Assembly: GCA_022841365.1 (NCBI GenBank)
Contig: JALHRP010000008.1
Location: 1-64,000 of the forward strand
Length of the DNA stretch: 64,000 nucleotides
Direction: 5' to 3'
Origin: Chitinophagaceae bacterium
Lineage (GTDB): Bacteria > Bacteroidota > Bacteroidia > Chitinophagales > Chitinophagaceae
The position numbers and the translations under genes were made by a program. Shown one piece after another: positions 7,666-17,055 of this stretch; within the stretch, counting starts at the first letter, position 1, and every line of letters starts with the position of its first letter. Under the pieces are notes generated by a model. The model was given only the letters and a program-made list of their open reading frames with translations, did no database searches and was not told the DNA's origin.

Positions 7666-8982
7666 ATGACCACACTGCTTGTATTGCTGAGTCTGCTTAT
7701 ACTAATATTGCTGATTGCATGGGCAAAATTTCATCCTTTTCTTGCATTTCTTATTGTTTCATTGCTGGCAGGATGGTGGCTGGGAATACCGGTTGAAAAG
7801 TTGACTACTTCTTTAAAAACAGGCATCGGCTCTCTGTTGGGCGATCTTGCTATGATCATTTGCTTAGGTGCTATGCTGGGGAAATTGGTTGCTGAAACAG
7901 GTGCTGCACAAAAAATTTCAGATACATTATTGAAATTATTTGGAGAAAAAAATCTGCACTGGGCGATGATGATAACAGGCTTTATCGTTGGCATTCCTTT
8001 GTTTTACAATGTTGGTTTTGTATTGCTGGTGCCATTGGTTTTTGCAGTTGTTTACCGAACAGGTATGCCTGCAGTATACACTGCATTACCCATGCTTGCT
8101 GCACTTTCGGTAACGCATGGTTTTTTACCTCCTCACCCATCGCCCCTTGCACTTGCTGCACAATTACATGCCAATCCGGGTACCATTCTTTTTTACGGAA
8201 TCATCATTGCCATTCCAACTATTCTTGTTGCAGGTCCTTTGTTTGCCAAAACATTGAAGAACATGCAGTCAAAACCATTACAATTATTTCAGTCTACCAA
8301 TCAATACCCTGCTAAATTACCCGGAGCATTCAACAGTTTTGTTTGTGCATTACTTCCTGCAATCCTGCTCATGTTATTTACAGCATTGCCTGTAATCATC
8401 AACATTGAAGGAACAGCCATGAACATCATTTCTTTTATCAGCGATCCGGTTCTCATTTTACTTGCATCGCTCTTATTTGCAACAGGTGCACTTGGCGTTG
8501 CCAATGGTTACTCATTAAAAACAATCATGAATTTTTACAGTGAAGCGGTAAAAGATATTGCTGTCATCCTGCTCATTATTGCAGGTGCAGGTGCTTTAAA
8601 ACAGGTGTTGGTTGATAGTGGCGTGAACGAAGCAATTGGCATACAACTGAGCAATCTCTCAATTAATCCGCTTGTTTTGGGATGGCTGATTGCTGCTGTT
8701 ATACGTGTTTGTTTAGGTTCAGCAACGGTAGCAGGTTTAACAGCTGCAGGCATTATTGCACCATTGATTCAAACTGCCCATGTAGATGCGAACCTGATGG
8801 TGCTTTCTGTTGGTGCAGGCAGTTTACTGTTCTCGCATGTAAATGATTCCGGCTTCTGGATGTTTAAAGAGTATTTCAATTTATCTGTAAAAGATACGCT
8901 TCGTTCCTGGTCAGTGATGGAAACAATAGTTTCAGTTATGGGATTGCTTGGCGTATTAGCGCTGCAACTGATCCTCGGTTAG
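7666..8982 (+). CDS. gntP: Gluconate:H+ symporter, GntP family
   Basis: 438 residues, nearly all membrane helices (about 12), matching the GntP family in length. Family features: LIAWAKFHPFLAFLIVSLLAG at the start, IGSLLGDLAMIICLGAMLGK, GIPLFYNVGFVLLVPL, SVTHGFLPPHPSPLALA and, near the end, HVNDSGFWMFKEYF. It imports gluconate or a related sugar acid with protons across the inner membrane. The neighbouring gene, converging with a 2-base gap, encodes gluconokinase fused to 6-phosphogluconate dehydrogenase, which supports gluconate as the substrate (family plus context). No membership of a longer operon is seen. Confidence 0.9.
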   Translation: MTTLLVLLSLLILILLIAWAKFHPFLAFLIVSLLAGWWLGIPVEKLTTSLKTGIGSLLGDLAMIICLGAMLGKLVAETGAAQKISDTLLKLFGEKNLHWAMMITGFIVGIPLFYNVGFVLLVPLVFAVVYRTGMPAVYTALPMLAALSVTHGFLPPHPSPLALAAQLHANPGTILFYGIIIAIPTILVAGPLFAKTLKNMQSKPLQLFQSTNQYPAKLPGAFNSFVCALLPAILLMLFTALPVIINIEGTAMNIISFISDPVLILLASLLFATGALGVANGYSLKTIMNFYSEAVKDIAVILLIIAGAGALKQVLVDSGVNEAIGIQLSNLSINPLVLGWLIAAVIRVCLGSATVAGLTAAGIIAPLIQTAHVDANLMVLSVGAGSLLFSHVNDSGFWMFKEYFNLSVKDTLRSWSVMETIVSVMGLLGVLALQLILG

Positions 8983-8984
8983 TT

Positions 8985-10877
8985 TTATTTCTTTTTCCAA
9001 TCTGTATGAAAAGCCTTTCCTTCCTTATTGTCTTTTCGTTGATAAGTATGTGCCCCAAAATAATCACGCTGCGCCTGAATTAAATTTGCGGCTGACTCTT
9101 TTCTTGCAACTGCATTCAAATAATTCAATGCTTCTGTTAATGCAGGAACAGCAATATTTGATTGCATTGCTGTTGAAGTAACTGTAATCAATGATCCTTT
9201 CTGTTGTTTTACATAATGTACAATAGATGAATGAAACAAAATGTCTTCTGTTGTAAGGAGTACATTCACTAACTCTTCCATGAAAACAGAACGGATGATG
9301 CATCCATTGGTCCATATTCTTGCTACTTCATTAAGCTGAATATGCCAGTTATGCTTTTCTGCTGCTGCTTTAATGAGTTGAAATCCCTGCTGATGATTAA
9401 TGATTCTTGCCAATTGATATGCATGGAGGATGGTATCAACTGTAAGCTGAGATGATAATACAATCTCCTCAGCAAATAACTCCCGGGCTTTTGTTCTTTC
9501 TTTTTGCTGAGCAGAAACAGCCCTTGCAAATAAAGCTGCAGTAATCATTCCACAAGGAACACCCAGTTCAGCAGCAGCAGTAACTGCCCAGCTACCAGTT
9601 CCTTTTCCTGATGCCGCATCCACAATTTGATCCAGCAGCCAGCCATCTCCTTCTTTTGTGCGGAGAATATCAACCGTTATTTCCAGTAAATAACTACCTG
9701 CCTCTGTTTTGTTCCATTGTTCAAACAAGGTTGCAATTGCATCGGGTGGATAGTGCAGTCCGTTACGTAACAAATCATATACTTCGCTGATCAATTGCAT
9801 TTCAGCATACTCAATTCCATTATGAACCATTTTTACAAAATGACCCGAGCCAGCATCAGAAATATACGTACAGCATGGATTACCCTTTTGATCTTTTGCA
9901 GCAATTTTTTCAAGCAAAGGTTTTATTTGTTCATAAGCATCCTTATTGCCTCCCGGCATAATTGACGGACCTTTTAAAGCACCTTCTTCTCCTCCCGAAA
10001 TTCCTGAACCCATGAAATAAACTCCATCCTCAGCAAGTTTTTCTGCTCTTTCTGCTGTGTCTTTATAAAACGAATTACCCCCATCAATCATAATATCACC
10101 CGCAGTTAAAAAAGGCTTTAGCTCATTGATTACATCGTCTATAGCTTTGCCGGCATTCACCATCAGTAAAATCTTTTTCGGACTGCTTAATGAATTTGCA
10201 AATGCAGCAATTGATTCAAATGTTTTTGCAGATTTTAATTGCGGATGTGCTTCAGCAAACTGCGCTGCAATATTCTCTTCTTTACCTGCAACAAACCGGT
10301 TATAAAGTGAAAGTGAAATTCCGTTATTTGCACAATTGAGTGCAAGACTTTTGCCCATTACACCCAAACCAATGATACCTAATGAAGATTGCATTGTTAA
10401 TGTCAACATGATTTGTTCAACAATTGTTTTACTATCAGCTTCGCCATCTGCAATCAATGCATTCGTTGGTTCTTCCAGAGTTTCAAACTGTGATTGCAAC
10501 ATGGAAGCAGGAAAGAAATGATCACTGCGCTGCTGCAATCGTTTAAAAATGGTTGCATAACTGGCTTTTAGTAAAACCCATTGTACGTTTTCCAGTCCAT
10601 TTGAAAGTAATTGCCTGTATGTTTCTTTTAATGCTGAGCAAGCAATTACAGCTCCTTTTATTTGCTGCTGCTCCCTTGCAATTTGGTTGATATGCTGCAA
10701 CCAGCTGAACCGGTCTTCATCAGTCAATGGAATTCCTGCTTTCATTTTTTCAATATTGGAAACAGGATGAAAATCATCTGCATCAAAAAAAGGAACACCT
10801 GTTTTTTGTGAAAGCAACTGAGCAATGGTTGTTTTGCCGCTGCCGGCAACGCCAATAATAAAAGTAATTGAATGCAT
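8985..10877 (-). CDS. Fused gluconokinase / 6-phosphogluconate dehydrogenase
   Basis: 630 residues with two whole enzymes in one frame. Residues 1 to about 160 are a GntK-type gluconokinase: Walker A GVAGSGKTT (9-17), DADDFHPVSNIEKM, ACSALKETYRQLL. Residues about 163-630 are a decarboxylating 6-phosphogluconate dehydrogenase: Rossmann motif GIIGLGVMGKSLALN, then GSGISGGEEGA, the catalytic Lys and Glu in HFVKMVHNGIEYAEMQ, and the C-terminal YFGAHTYQR that binds substrate phosphate. Together they turn gluconate into ribulose 5-phosphate, CO2 and NAD(P)H, feeding the pentose phosphate pathway. Both parts have family-normal length, with only a few residues between them. Stand-alone GntK and Gnd are the usual form. 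No stop or frameshift lies at the junction. Confidence 0.93.
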   Translation of the reverse strand: MHSITFIIGVAGSGKTTIAQLLSQKTGVPFFDADDFHPVSNIEKMKAGIPLTDEDRFSWLQHINQIAREQQQIKGAVIACSALKETYRQLLSNGLENVQWVLLKASYATIFKRLQQRSDHFFPASMLQSQFETLEEPTNALIADGEADSKTIVEQIMLTLTMQSSLGIIGLGVMGKSLALNCANNGISLSLYNRFVAGKEENIAAQFAEAHPQLKSAKTFESIAAFANSLSSPKKILLMVNAGKAIDDVINELKPFLTAGDIMIDGGNSFYKDTAERAEKLAEDGVYFMGSGISGGEEGALKGPSIMPGGNKDAYEQIKPLLEKIAAKDQKGNPCCTYISDAGSGHFVKMVHNGIEYAEMQLISEVYDLLRNGLHYPPDAIATLFEQWNKTEAGSYLLEITVDILRTKEGDGWLLDQIVDAASGKGTGSWAVTAAAELGVPCGMITAALFARAVSAQQKERTKARELFAEEIVLSSQLTVDTILHAYQLARIINHQQGFQLIKAAAEKHNWHIQLNEVARIWTNGCIIRSVFMEELVNVLLTTEDILFHSSIVHYVKQQKGSLITVTSTAMQSNIAVPALTEALNYLNAVARKESAANLIQAQRDYFGAHTYQRKDNKEGKAFHTDWKKK

Positions 10878-10965
10878 TTTTATGAAGATGCATCAAGTTA
10901 CTCAATAATTTGAGTTGATGAAAGATAAAATGAGCTGATCAATTAAACGATCACTCCTGTATCAG

Positions 10966-12615
10966 TTAAATCATTTCACTCTCCAGCAACGGATTTTTAA
11001 CCGACTGCTGTTTTTCTGAATAGTCTTTGGCTGCTTTAATAAAATGTACAAACAAAGGCGCAGGGCTTTCAACTGTACTTTTTAATTCAGGATGATACTG
11101 TACACCAATAAAGAACGGATGTTTGGCGCTCTCAATAATTTCAACCAAACCTGTTTCGGGATTTTTTCCGCTGGGGATCATGCCTGCCTGCTCAAATGCG
11201 TCGAGATATTTATTATTGAATTCGTAACGGTGACGGTGACGTTCGTTGATATGAAGGCTTCCGTAAATCTTCTCAGCCAATGTTCCTTCTTTAATATCAC
11301 AAGGATAAGAACCGAGACGCATGGTGCCGCCTTTAGTCGTAATCTTCTTTTGTTCCTCCATCATATCAATAACCGGATTGGCTGTTTCTGCATTCATTTC
11401 AAATGAATGTGCATCTTTAATGTCTAACACATTTCTTGCAAACTCCACACAAGCCATTTGCATACCCAGACAAATACCAAAAAAAGGCAGACTGTTTTCA
11501 CGGGCATATTTAATGGCTGTAATTTTTCCTTCTATTCCACGGTTTCCAAAACCGGGTGCCACCAGTAAACCATCTAAACCGGAAAGTTTTTCTGCCACAT
11601 TCTGATCGGTAATAAATTCACTGTGCACATTCACCACATTCACCTTACACTCATTCATTGCACCGGCATGAATAAAACTTTCAAGGATGGATTTGTATGC
11701 ATCCTGCAGTTCAATATATTTTCCAATCAACCCAATGTTTACCTGGCTCTTTGGGTATTTTAACTTATCTAAAAACTTTTTCCAGTTTTCAAGATCGGGT
11801 TCAGGGAAAATCGTTACACTCAACTTCTTTAAACAAATCACATCTAATTTTTCACGGAGCATAAACAATGGCACTTCATAAATGGTAGATGCATCCATTG
11901 CTTCAATTACCGCCTCCGGTTTTACATTACAGAACAAGGCAATCTTGCGGCGTATTTCTGTACTCAATGGTTTTTCAGTTCTGCAAACAATAATATCCGG
12001 ATGCACACCTTCCTGACTCAGCATACGCACACTGTGCTGGGTTGGTTTTGTTTTTAATTCTTTCGCTGCTTTTAAATAAGGGATGAGCGTTAAGTGAAGT
12101 ACCAGACAATCTTCTTCGGGTAATTCCCATTGTATTTGACGAACAGCTTCTACAAATGGAAGCGATTCAATATCGCCCACCGTTCCGCCAATTTCAGTAA
12201 TTACAATATCATACTTTGAATCTTTGCCCAACAGCAACATCCTGCGTTTAATTTCATCGGTAATATGTGGTACTACCTGTACCGTTTTACCGAGATAAGC
12301 ACCTTCACGTTCTTTATTAATCACCGTTTGATAAATACGACCTGTTGTAACATTATTGGCCTGTGTGGTATGAATATTTAAATAACGTTCGTAGTGACCA
12401 AGATCCAGATCGGTTTCTGCACCATCTTCTGTTACAAAACATTCACCGTGTTCATATGGATTGAGGGTTCCGGGATCAACATTAATGTAGGGATCGAATT
12501 TTTGAATGGTTACTTTAAAACCACGGGCCTGTAACAGCTTTGCAAGCGATGCCGCAATAATACCTTTACCCAATGAAGATGTAACGCCACCGGTTACAAA
12601 AATGTACTTGGCCAT
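10966..12615 (-). CDS. pyrG: CTP synthase
   Basis: Makes CTP from UTP, ATP and glutamine. The start is the ATG at 12615 (MAKYIFVTGGVTSSLGKG); the frame stays open 67 codons further up, but that part has no CTP-synthase character. 549 residues. The N-terminal synthase domain holds the P-loop-like GGVTSSLGKGI, EHGECFVTEDGAETDLDLGHYERY and IGGTVGDIESLPF. The C-terminal class I glutamine amidotransferase has the nucleophile in FFGICLGMQMACVEFAR and the His/Glu pair in GVQYHPELKS. All key motifs are intact. It lies downstream of a porin gene, with a hairpin in the gap (12668-12708). Confidence 0.97.
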   Translation of the reverse strand: MAKYIFVTGGVTSSLGKGIIAASLAKLLQARGFKVTIQKFDPYINVDPGTLNPYEHGECFVTEDGAETDLDLGHYERYLNIHTTQANNVTTGRIYQTVINKEREGAYLGKTVQVVPHITDEIKRRMLLLGKDSKYDIVITEIGGTVGDIESLPFVEAVRQIQWELPEEDCLVLHLTLIPYLKAAKELKTKPTQHSVRMLSQEGVHPDIIVCRTEKPLSTEIRRKIALFCNVKPEAVIEAMDASTIYEVPLFMLREKLDVICLKKLSVTIFPEPDLENWKKFLDKLKYPKSQVNIGLIGKYIELQDAYKSILESFIHAGAMNECKVNVVNVHSEFITDQNVAEKLSGLDGLLVAPGFGNRGIEGKITAIKYARENSLPFFGICLGMQMACVEFARNVLDIKDAHSFEMNAETANPVIDMMEEQKKITTKGGTMRLGSYPCDIKEGTLAEKIYGSLHINERHRHRYEFNNKYLDAFEQAGMIPSGKNPETGLVEIIESAKHPFFIGVQYHPELKSTVESPAPLFVHFIKAAKDYSEKQQSVKNPLLESEMI

Positions 12616-12667
12616 AAAAAAAGATTTTTGGTTTAACGGACCTGCCTGAATGTAAAATGGAAATAAA

Positions 12668-12708
12668 AAATCGTGGAGGTCGTGCAAACCTACGATGATT
12701 TTTTTGTT
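12668..12708 (-). terminator. Hairpin with T-run between the porin gene and pyrG
   Basis: On the minus strand ATCGTAGG and CCTCCACGAT can pair around a 9-base loop, imperfectly, followed by TTTTTTATTT. It may end the porin transcript or act in the pyrG leader. Confidence 0.4.
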
Positions 12709-12772
12709 TGAAAAAAAGCTTCTGTATGATGTGGAAAAAAGACGGACATAAGTATGCAGTTGCTCTCTGTTT

Positions 12773-13870
12773 TTAGTGTTTCGTTTTTCCTGTAAACTGC
12801 AGATTATAAGATGCAATCAGGAACAGGGTCAACTGGCTTTTTGTGAGCCGGGTTTCTTTAAAAAACAGGCTGTAAGGCGATTGCAGATAATTTGCTTCGG
12901 CCCTCAGCTGCATTTGTTTAAGTGGCTGCCAATCGAGATTAAACGAAGCATGATGGACGTAAAACTGATGGTATATATCAGCGGGGAGTTGAAACAGCAA
13001 ATTCTTTTTATCAACAAACCGCTCATACCTGATTGCTGCATTCCATTTACCGGGAACGATCTGATAATGGAGTAAAGCCTGCAATCCACTCCATGTATCT
13101 GTCCGGTTGGCATCAAACGCATTTTCCTGCAGGCCAACATCCCAGCCAATGGTTAAGCCTGTACGTTCACCAAAACCAAATGTTGCTGATGTGTTTGAAT
13201 AAATTCTTGTGACGTTTCTTCCGTAAAAAACTTTACCGATAAAACTGCTGTGATTGAAACTGAGTTTTTCATTTGGAGTATAATTGATTTGCATACCCCA
13301 ATGTGTACCCAGTTGATTCGCTGGTACAGTAATGCGTTGCCAGCCAGTGAGCATCAATAAAGCGAGATACCATTCGGGTGTTGGTTTATAGCTTACTCTC
13401 AATCCGGTTTCGTAATAAGGCGAATTATCGGCGGTGATGCTTCGGGTTGCGGTCCGGTTATCTTTTCCAATCACCGACTCAAAGCCAATGTGAGAGGGCA
13501 TTACACCTGCATCAAGCCAAACAGGATATTTTTTTGAAAGCAGAACGCCTGCATTGGCCTCATAAATTATTCTGGCCCATTTTTCTTCGTTCGCAAGATT
13601 TGCATTGGCATAGTCGCCGGCCATGAAACCAATATTACTTCGGAAACGTTTGGATGAATAATGCAGTTTGGCCAAAGCCAGATTTACACCGGCGTTGTTT
13701 GCTTTTGTATGATTATAAAAAAAAGCAGGCCGCTGTTTACTCTCCGGTTTATTTGACGTGTAGGTAGCATATCCTTCTGCATAAAATTGAAAAGACAGAG
13801 AATCTGCCTGAGCAAAGCAGGTGATGTTAAAATAAAAAAGCAAATTGATAATTATAATGACCGTTTTCAT
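12773..13870 (-). CDS. Porin of the OmpL-like (BBP2) kind
   Basis: From the ATG at 13870 (MKTVIIIINLLFYF) it has 365 residues with a signal peptide cut near CFAQ; the ATG at 13903 would spoil the signal. Mature motifs fit the putative beta-barrel porin-2 family of Bacteroidota: LSFQFYAEGYATY at the N-terminus, NVGLALAKLHYSS-like strands (here NAGVNLALAKLHY), AGVLLSKKYPVWLDAGVMPSHIGFE, and repeated amphipathic strands to the end. Probably an outer-membrane channel; substrate unknown. It is upstream of pyrG in the same direction, separated by a possible terminator. Confidence 0.75.
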   Translation of the reverse strand: MKTVIIIINLLFYFNITCFAQADSLSFQFYAEGYATYTSNKPESKQRPAFFYNHTKANNAGVNLALAKLHYSSKRFRSNIGFMAGDYANANLANEEKWARIIYEANAGVLLSKKYPVWLDAGVMPSHIGFESVIGKDNRTATRSITADNSPYYETGLRVSYKPTPEWYLALLMLTGWQRITVPANQLGTHWGMQINYTPNEKLSFNHSSFIGKVFYGRNVTRIYSNTSATFGFGERTGLTIGWDVGLQENAFDANRTDTWSGLQALLHYQIVPGKWNAAIRYERFVDKKNLLFQLPADIYHQFYVHHASFNLDWQPLKQMQLRAEANYLQSPYSLFFKETRLTKSQLTLFLIASYNLQFTGKTKH

Positions 13871-13932
13871 TTCATAACAAAGATGAAATAAAATTCCGGA
13901 CACTTACCGATGATTTAACCTGATCCTGATCA

Positions 13933-14727
13933 CTACTCTCCTATTTTTTTATAACTGGCTACAATTCCTTTAATCAATGATGAGCTGAAACCCTGGTGCT
14001 CCATTTCATTGAGTCCGGCAATGGTGCAACCTTTGGGTGTAGTTACTTTATCAATTTCCTGTTCAGGATGTCTTCCGGTTTGTAATAATAATTCAGCAGC
14101 ACCATTCACCGTTTGTGCTGCAATCAATGTTGCTGTTTTCGCATCAAAGCCAATTTCAATACCACCCTGTATGCTTGCACGGATATAACGCAACGCATAA
14201 GCAATACCACATGCACCTAACACAGTTGATGCATCCATCAGCTTCTCTTCAATAACCACCACTTTCCCCAGTTGATTAAACACCGCAGTTACATAATCTA
14301 ACTGTTCACCAGCCACTTCTTTGGAACAAATACAGGTCATGCTTTCCTGTATGGCGATGGCTGTATTTGGCATTGCACGTACGATGGGCATGTTTTTACC
14401 GGCCCATTTCAGCATATCATCAATCAACACTCCTGTTACAACACTCACCAGAGTATGTCTTGCAGGATCAAGTTCATCTTTCATTTGTACAATCACTTCT
14501 TCAATCTGAAAAGGTTTTACAGCCAGCAATACCAGATCTGCAAACGAAACCGCTTCTTTGTTATTATTTGAAACCAGCACTCCTTTTGATTCAAGTGGCT
14601 CCAGTGTTTTGATATTGCGTTTGGTGATGATGATATGGTGCGGCAATACAAACCCGCTTTTAATTAATCCTTCTGCAATAGCAACACCCAGATTTCCTCC
14701 GCCAATGATGGCAATTTTCTTATTCAT
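13933..14727 (-). CDS. proC: Pyrroline-5-carboxylate reductase
   Basis: Last step of proline synthesis: reduces 1-pyrroline-5-carboxylate with NAD(P)H in the cytoplasm. 264 residues, family-normal. N-terminal Rossmann motif IAIIGGGNLGVAIAEG, then LLAVKPFQIEEV, RAMPNTAIAIQESMT, and the C-terminal dimer and substrate region with GACGIAYALRYIRASIQGG and VTTPKGCTIAGLNEM. It lies 74 bases after hldD with a terminator between, so it is probably transcribed separately. Confidence 0.95.
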   Translation of the reverse strand: MNKKIAIIGGGNLGVAIAEGLIKSGFVLPHHIIITKRNIKTLEPLESKGVLVSNNNKEAVSFADLVLLAVKPFQIEEVIVQMKDELDPARHTLVSVVTGVLIDDMLKWAGKNMPIVRAMPNTAIAIQESMTCICSKEVAGEQLDYVTAVFNQLGKVVVIEEKLMDASTVLGACGIAYALRYIRASIQGGIEIGFDAKTATLIAAQTVNGAAELLLQTGRHPEQEIDKVTTPKGCTIAGLNEMEHQGFSSSLIKGIVASYKKIGE

Positions 14728-14745
14728 AACTCGGTTTTTGATAAT

Positions 14746-14776
14746 AAAATGCCGCAGCGATTTTCACTGCGGCAAT
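14746..14776 (-). terminator. Terminator of hldD
   Basis: Minus strand GCCGCAG-TGAAAATCG-CTGCGGC then ATTTTATTAT, 26 bases after the hldD stop. Confidence 0.75.
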
Positions 14777-14801
14777 GCGTTCGTTGATAGCTTAAAGTTA
14801 A

Positions 14802-15827
14802 TTAATAATACTGATGACCGTTGAGATAATTTTTTACATAATCTCCTACACCCTGTTCTAATGAATAAAAGTCTGATGAATATCCTGCAGCTTTCAGTTT
14901 ATGCATATCGGCTTCGGTGAAATACTGGTACTTATCACGGATGTCTTCGGGCATATCAATAAACTCAATGTTGGTTTCCAGATCAAGTGCAGCAAAGGTT
15001 GCAGCAACCAGATCATGAAAAGAACGGGCCTTTCCTGTTCCCAAATTGTAAATAGCAGATGTTAGTTTTGAAGGTGCTAATAGAGCACTATCATCTGACG
15101 ACTGACGACCTGCCTCCTTCATCATCCAGCCAATAACTTTCACTACATCTTTTACATACACAAAATCTCTGAGCTGCTCTCCATCTTTAAATCCTTCTTT
15201 GTGCGATCGGAATAATTTTACCAATCCGTTTTGCTGAATCTGATTATACGAATGAAAAATCACACTCGCCATTCTGCCTTTGTGATATTCATTGGGACCA
15301 TACACGTTAAAAAATTTCAACCCTGCCCAAAACGGTGGATGATCTTCCTGATGTAGTACCCATTTATCAAATTCATTTTTTGAAATGCCATAAGGATTCA
15401 ATGGTTTTAACTGCTCACAAATTGCATGTTCATCTTTATAACCCAATGCACCATCACCATAGGTGGCAGCAGATGAAGCATAGATTAAAGGGATATTATT
15501 TTGTGTACAGTAATTCCAGATCAGCTGAGAATATTCCACATTGAGATGCTGATGAATAGCATAATTAAACTCAGTAGTGTCTGTTCTTGCACCAAGATGA
15601 ATGACAGCATCAACAGTTGGTTTATTTTTCGATAACCAGTTGAACAGATCTTCACGTTCTACTTCAGCTGTAAACTGTTTTTCTTTTAAGTTGGGAATTT
15701 TATCTGCACGGTTAAACTCATCAACAAGAATAAGGTTACTGTAACCCTGCTCATTTAAATACTGCACCATACAGCTGCCAATAAAACCGGCAGCACCTGT
15801 AACAATAATGGAAGAATGTTCTTTCAT
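14802..15827 (-). CDS. hldD: ADP-L-glycero-D-manno-heptose 6-epimerase
   Basis: Short-chain dehydrogenase fold enzyme that epimerises ADP-heptose for the lipopolysaccharide core. 341 residues. Rossmann GAAGFIG (11-17), the active-site Tyr146/Lys150 in NPYGISKNEFDKW, HLGARTDTTE and FFNVYGPNEYHKGRMASV, which are characteristic of HldD. Residues about 238-256 (AGRQSSDDSALLAPSKLT region) look like an extra loop compared with the family, where the helix leads directly into xxIYNLGTG. The gene diverges from an acyltransferase gene. A family 9 glycosyltransferase elsewhere in the window could use the product (inference). Confidence 0.92.
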   Translation of the reverse strand: MKEHSSIIVTGAAGFIGSCMVQYLNEQGYSNLILVDEFNRADKIPNLKEKQFTAEVEREDLFNWLSKNKPTVDAVIHLGARTDTTEFNYAIHQHLNVEYSQLIWNYCTQNNIPLIYASSAATYGDGALGYKDEHAICEQLKPLNPYGISKNEFDKWVLHQEDHPPFWAGLKFFNVYGPNEYHKGRMASVIFHSYNQIQQNGLVKLFRSHKEGFKDGEQLRDFVYVKDVVKVIGWMMKEAGRQSSDDSALLAPSKLTSAIYNLGTGKARSFHDLVAATFAALDLETNIEFIDMPEDIRDKYQYFTEADMHKLKAAGYSSDFYSLEQGVGDYVKNYLNGHQYY

Positions 15828-15848
15828 GAAGGTTTGTAATTAAAAAAA

Positions 15849-15856
15849 TATATTTG
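15849..15856 (+). promoter_or_regulatory. -7 box (TATATTTG) of the acyltransferase gene
   Basis: TATATTTG ends 5 bases before the ATG at 15862, so a transcript from it would have almost no leader. No TTG lies at the right distance upstream. Confidence 0.35.
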
Positions 15857-15861
15857 TCTGT

Positions 15862-16977
15862 ATGCCGGAAACCAGATTGTATTTTCATTCACTCGATGCC
15901 TTAAGATTCCTCGCTTTTTTTCGGGTATTCTTATTGCATCTGCCGCAAAACGAAGATAATCCGTTTTTAGCTACTTTATTTTCCGGCGGCGAAATTGGTG
16001 TTGATCTTTTTTTTGTACTCAGCGGATTTCTGATTACTTATTTATTATGTTCAGAAATCAACAGGACAGGAACGATTCACAAAAAACCCTATCTGGCAAG
16101 AAGAACACTTCGTATATGGCCGTTGTATTTTTTGGGTGTTGCCATTGCATATGCCGGAAATTATATTACTGCAGTTGCAGGCATTGGTGGTACTGAAGGT
16201 TATCAACCGCATCCTTTTTTCTCACTCAGCTTTTTGGAAAACTACCGGATGATTTATCTGGATACATTTCCAAACGGAGCACCGTTAAGAGCGTTCTGGT
16301 CTTTGTGTGTGGAAGAACATTTTTATGTTCTCTGGCTCTTGCTGGTTGTTTTTGTGAAACCGGCAAAGATGCCCCTTGCTTTTCTTACGTTATGGATTTG
16401 TGCAGTTCTTTACAGAGTTGGTTTCTATCAACTCTATCCACACAAAGCGTATTACGACCTGGATGTAATTTCTAAATTAGATTATTTCTGTTTGGGGGGA
16501 TTGAGTGGCTACTACCTCTGCTACAAATACGATCAACTGATGGTTGTCATGAAAAAAATCTCAGCCCGCATCAGGTCAGCAATCATTCTTCTCATTCTGT
16601 TCTTTCTGGTTTCGTATCAATTCATCTTTCAGCTGTCGAGAGTGGATGCCATTTATTTTCCCATTATTTCTGCAGTACTTTTTTCTGTATTAATCTTAAT
16701 CATAGTAAGTTTTGAAAAGAGCTACTTTTCTAATACCAAAAATATCTTCAACAGAATGGGTAAGGTCAGCTTTGGGCTGTATGTCTATCACACGGTGGTC
16801 ATTTCTGTTTTGCTGGTTGTTGCAAACAGGATAGATCTGAATATCAAAACAAGCTGGCTGAACTATACCATTTTCTGCACTGCATGTTTTGTACTGACGC
16901 TGATCATCAGTTCAATTTCATACAAGTATTTTGAAAGCTTCTTTCTGAAGTTAAAAAAGAAGTATACTATAAATTAG
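15862..16977 (+). CDS. Acyltransferase 3 family membrane protein
   Basis: 371 residues, about 10 membrane helices. Family motifs: SLDALRFLAFFRVFLLHL with the conserved His, GGEIGVDLFFVLSGFLITYLL, RRTLRIWPLYF, and SLCVEEHFYVLWLLL. Such enzymes (OafA/NodX type) move acyl groups, usually acetyl, onto surface sugars or peptidoglycan at the inner membrane. It is divergent from hldD with a 34-base gap, which suggests but does not prove a role in lipopolysaccharide decoration. No extra C-terminal SGNH domain is present. Confidence 0.9.
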   Translation: MPETRLYFHSLDALRFLAFFRVFLLHLPQNEDNPFLATLFSGGEIGVDLFFVLSGFLITYLLCSEINRTGTIHKKPYLARRTLRIWPLYFLGVAIAYAGNYITAVAGIGGTEGYQPHPFFSLSFLENYRMIYLDTFPNGAPLRAFWSLCVEEHFYVLWLLLVVFVKPAKMPLAFLTLWICAVLYRVGFYQLYPHKAYYDLDVISKLDYFCLGGLSGYYLCYKYDQLMVVMKKISARIRSAIILLILFFLVSYQFIFQLSRVDAIYFPIISAVLFSVLILIIVSFEKSYFSNTKNIFNRMGKVSFGLYVYHTVVISVLLVVANRIDLNIKTSWLNYTIFCTACFVLTLIISSISYKYFESFFLKLKKKYTIN

Positions 16978-17055
16978 AAGCTGTCTAAAATTAATTTAGA
17001 ATTTCTTACTCGGCTGAAAATAGTTGATGAATCCGCAGGCAATGGCTTGCAAAAA

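Noticed and set aside
12616-12816. 67-codon extension upstream of the pyrG start
   Set aside because: No similarity to CTP synthase; the family begins at MAKYIFVTGG and the region is a leader with a hairpin.
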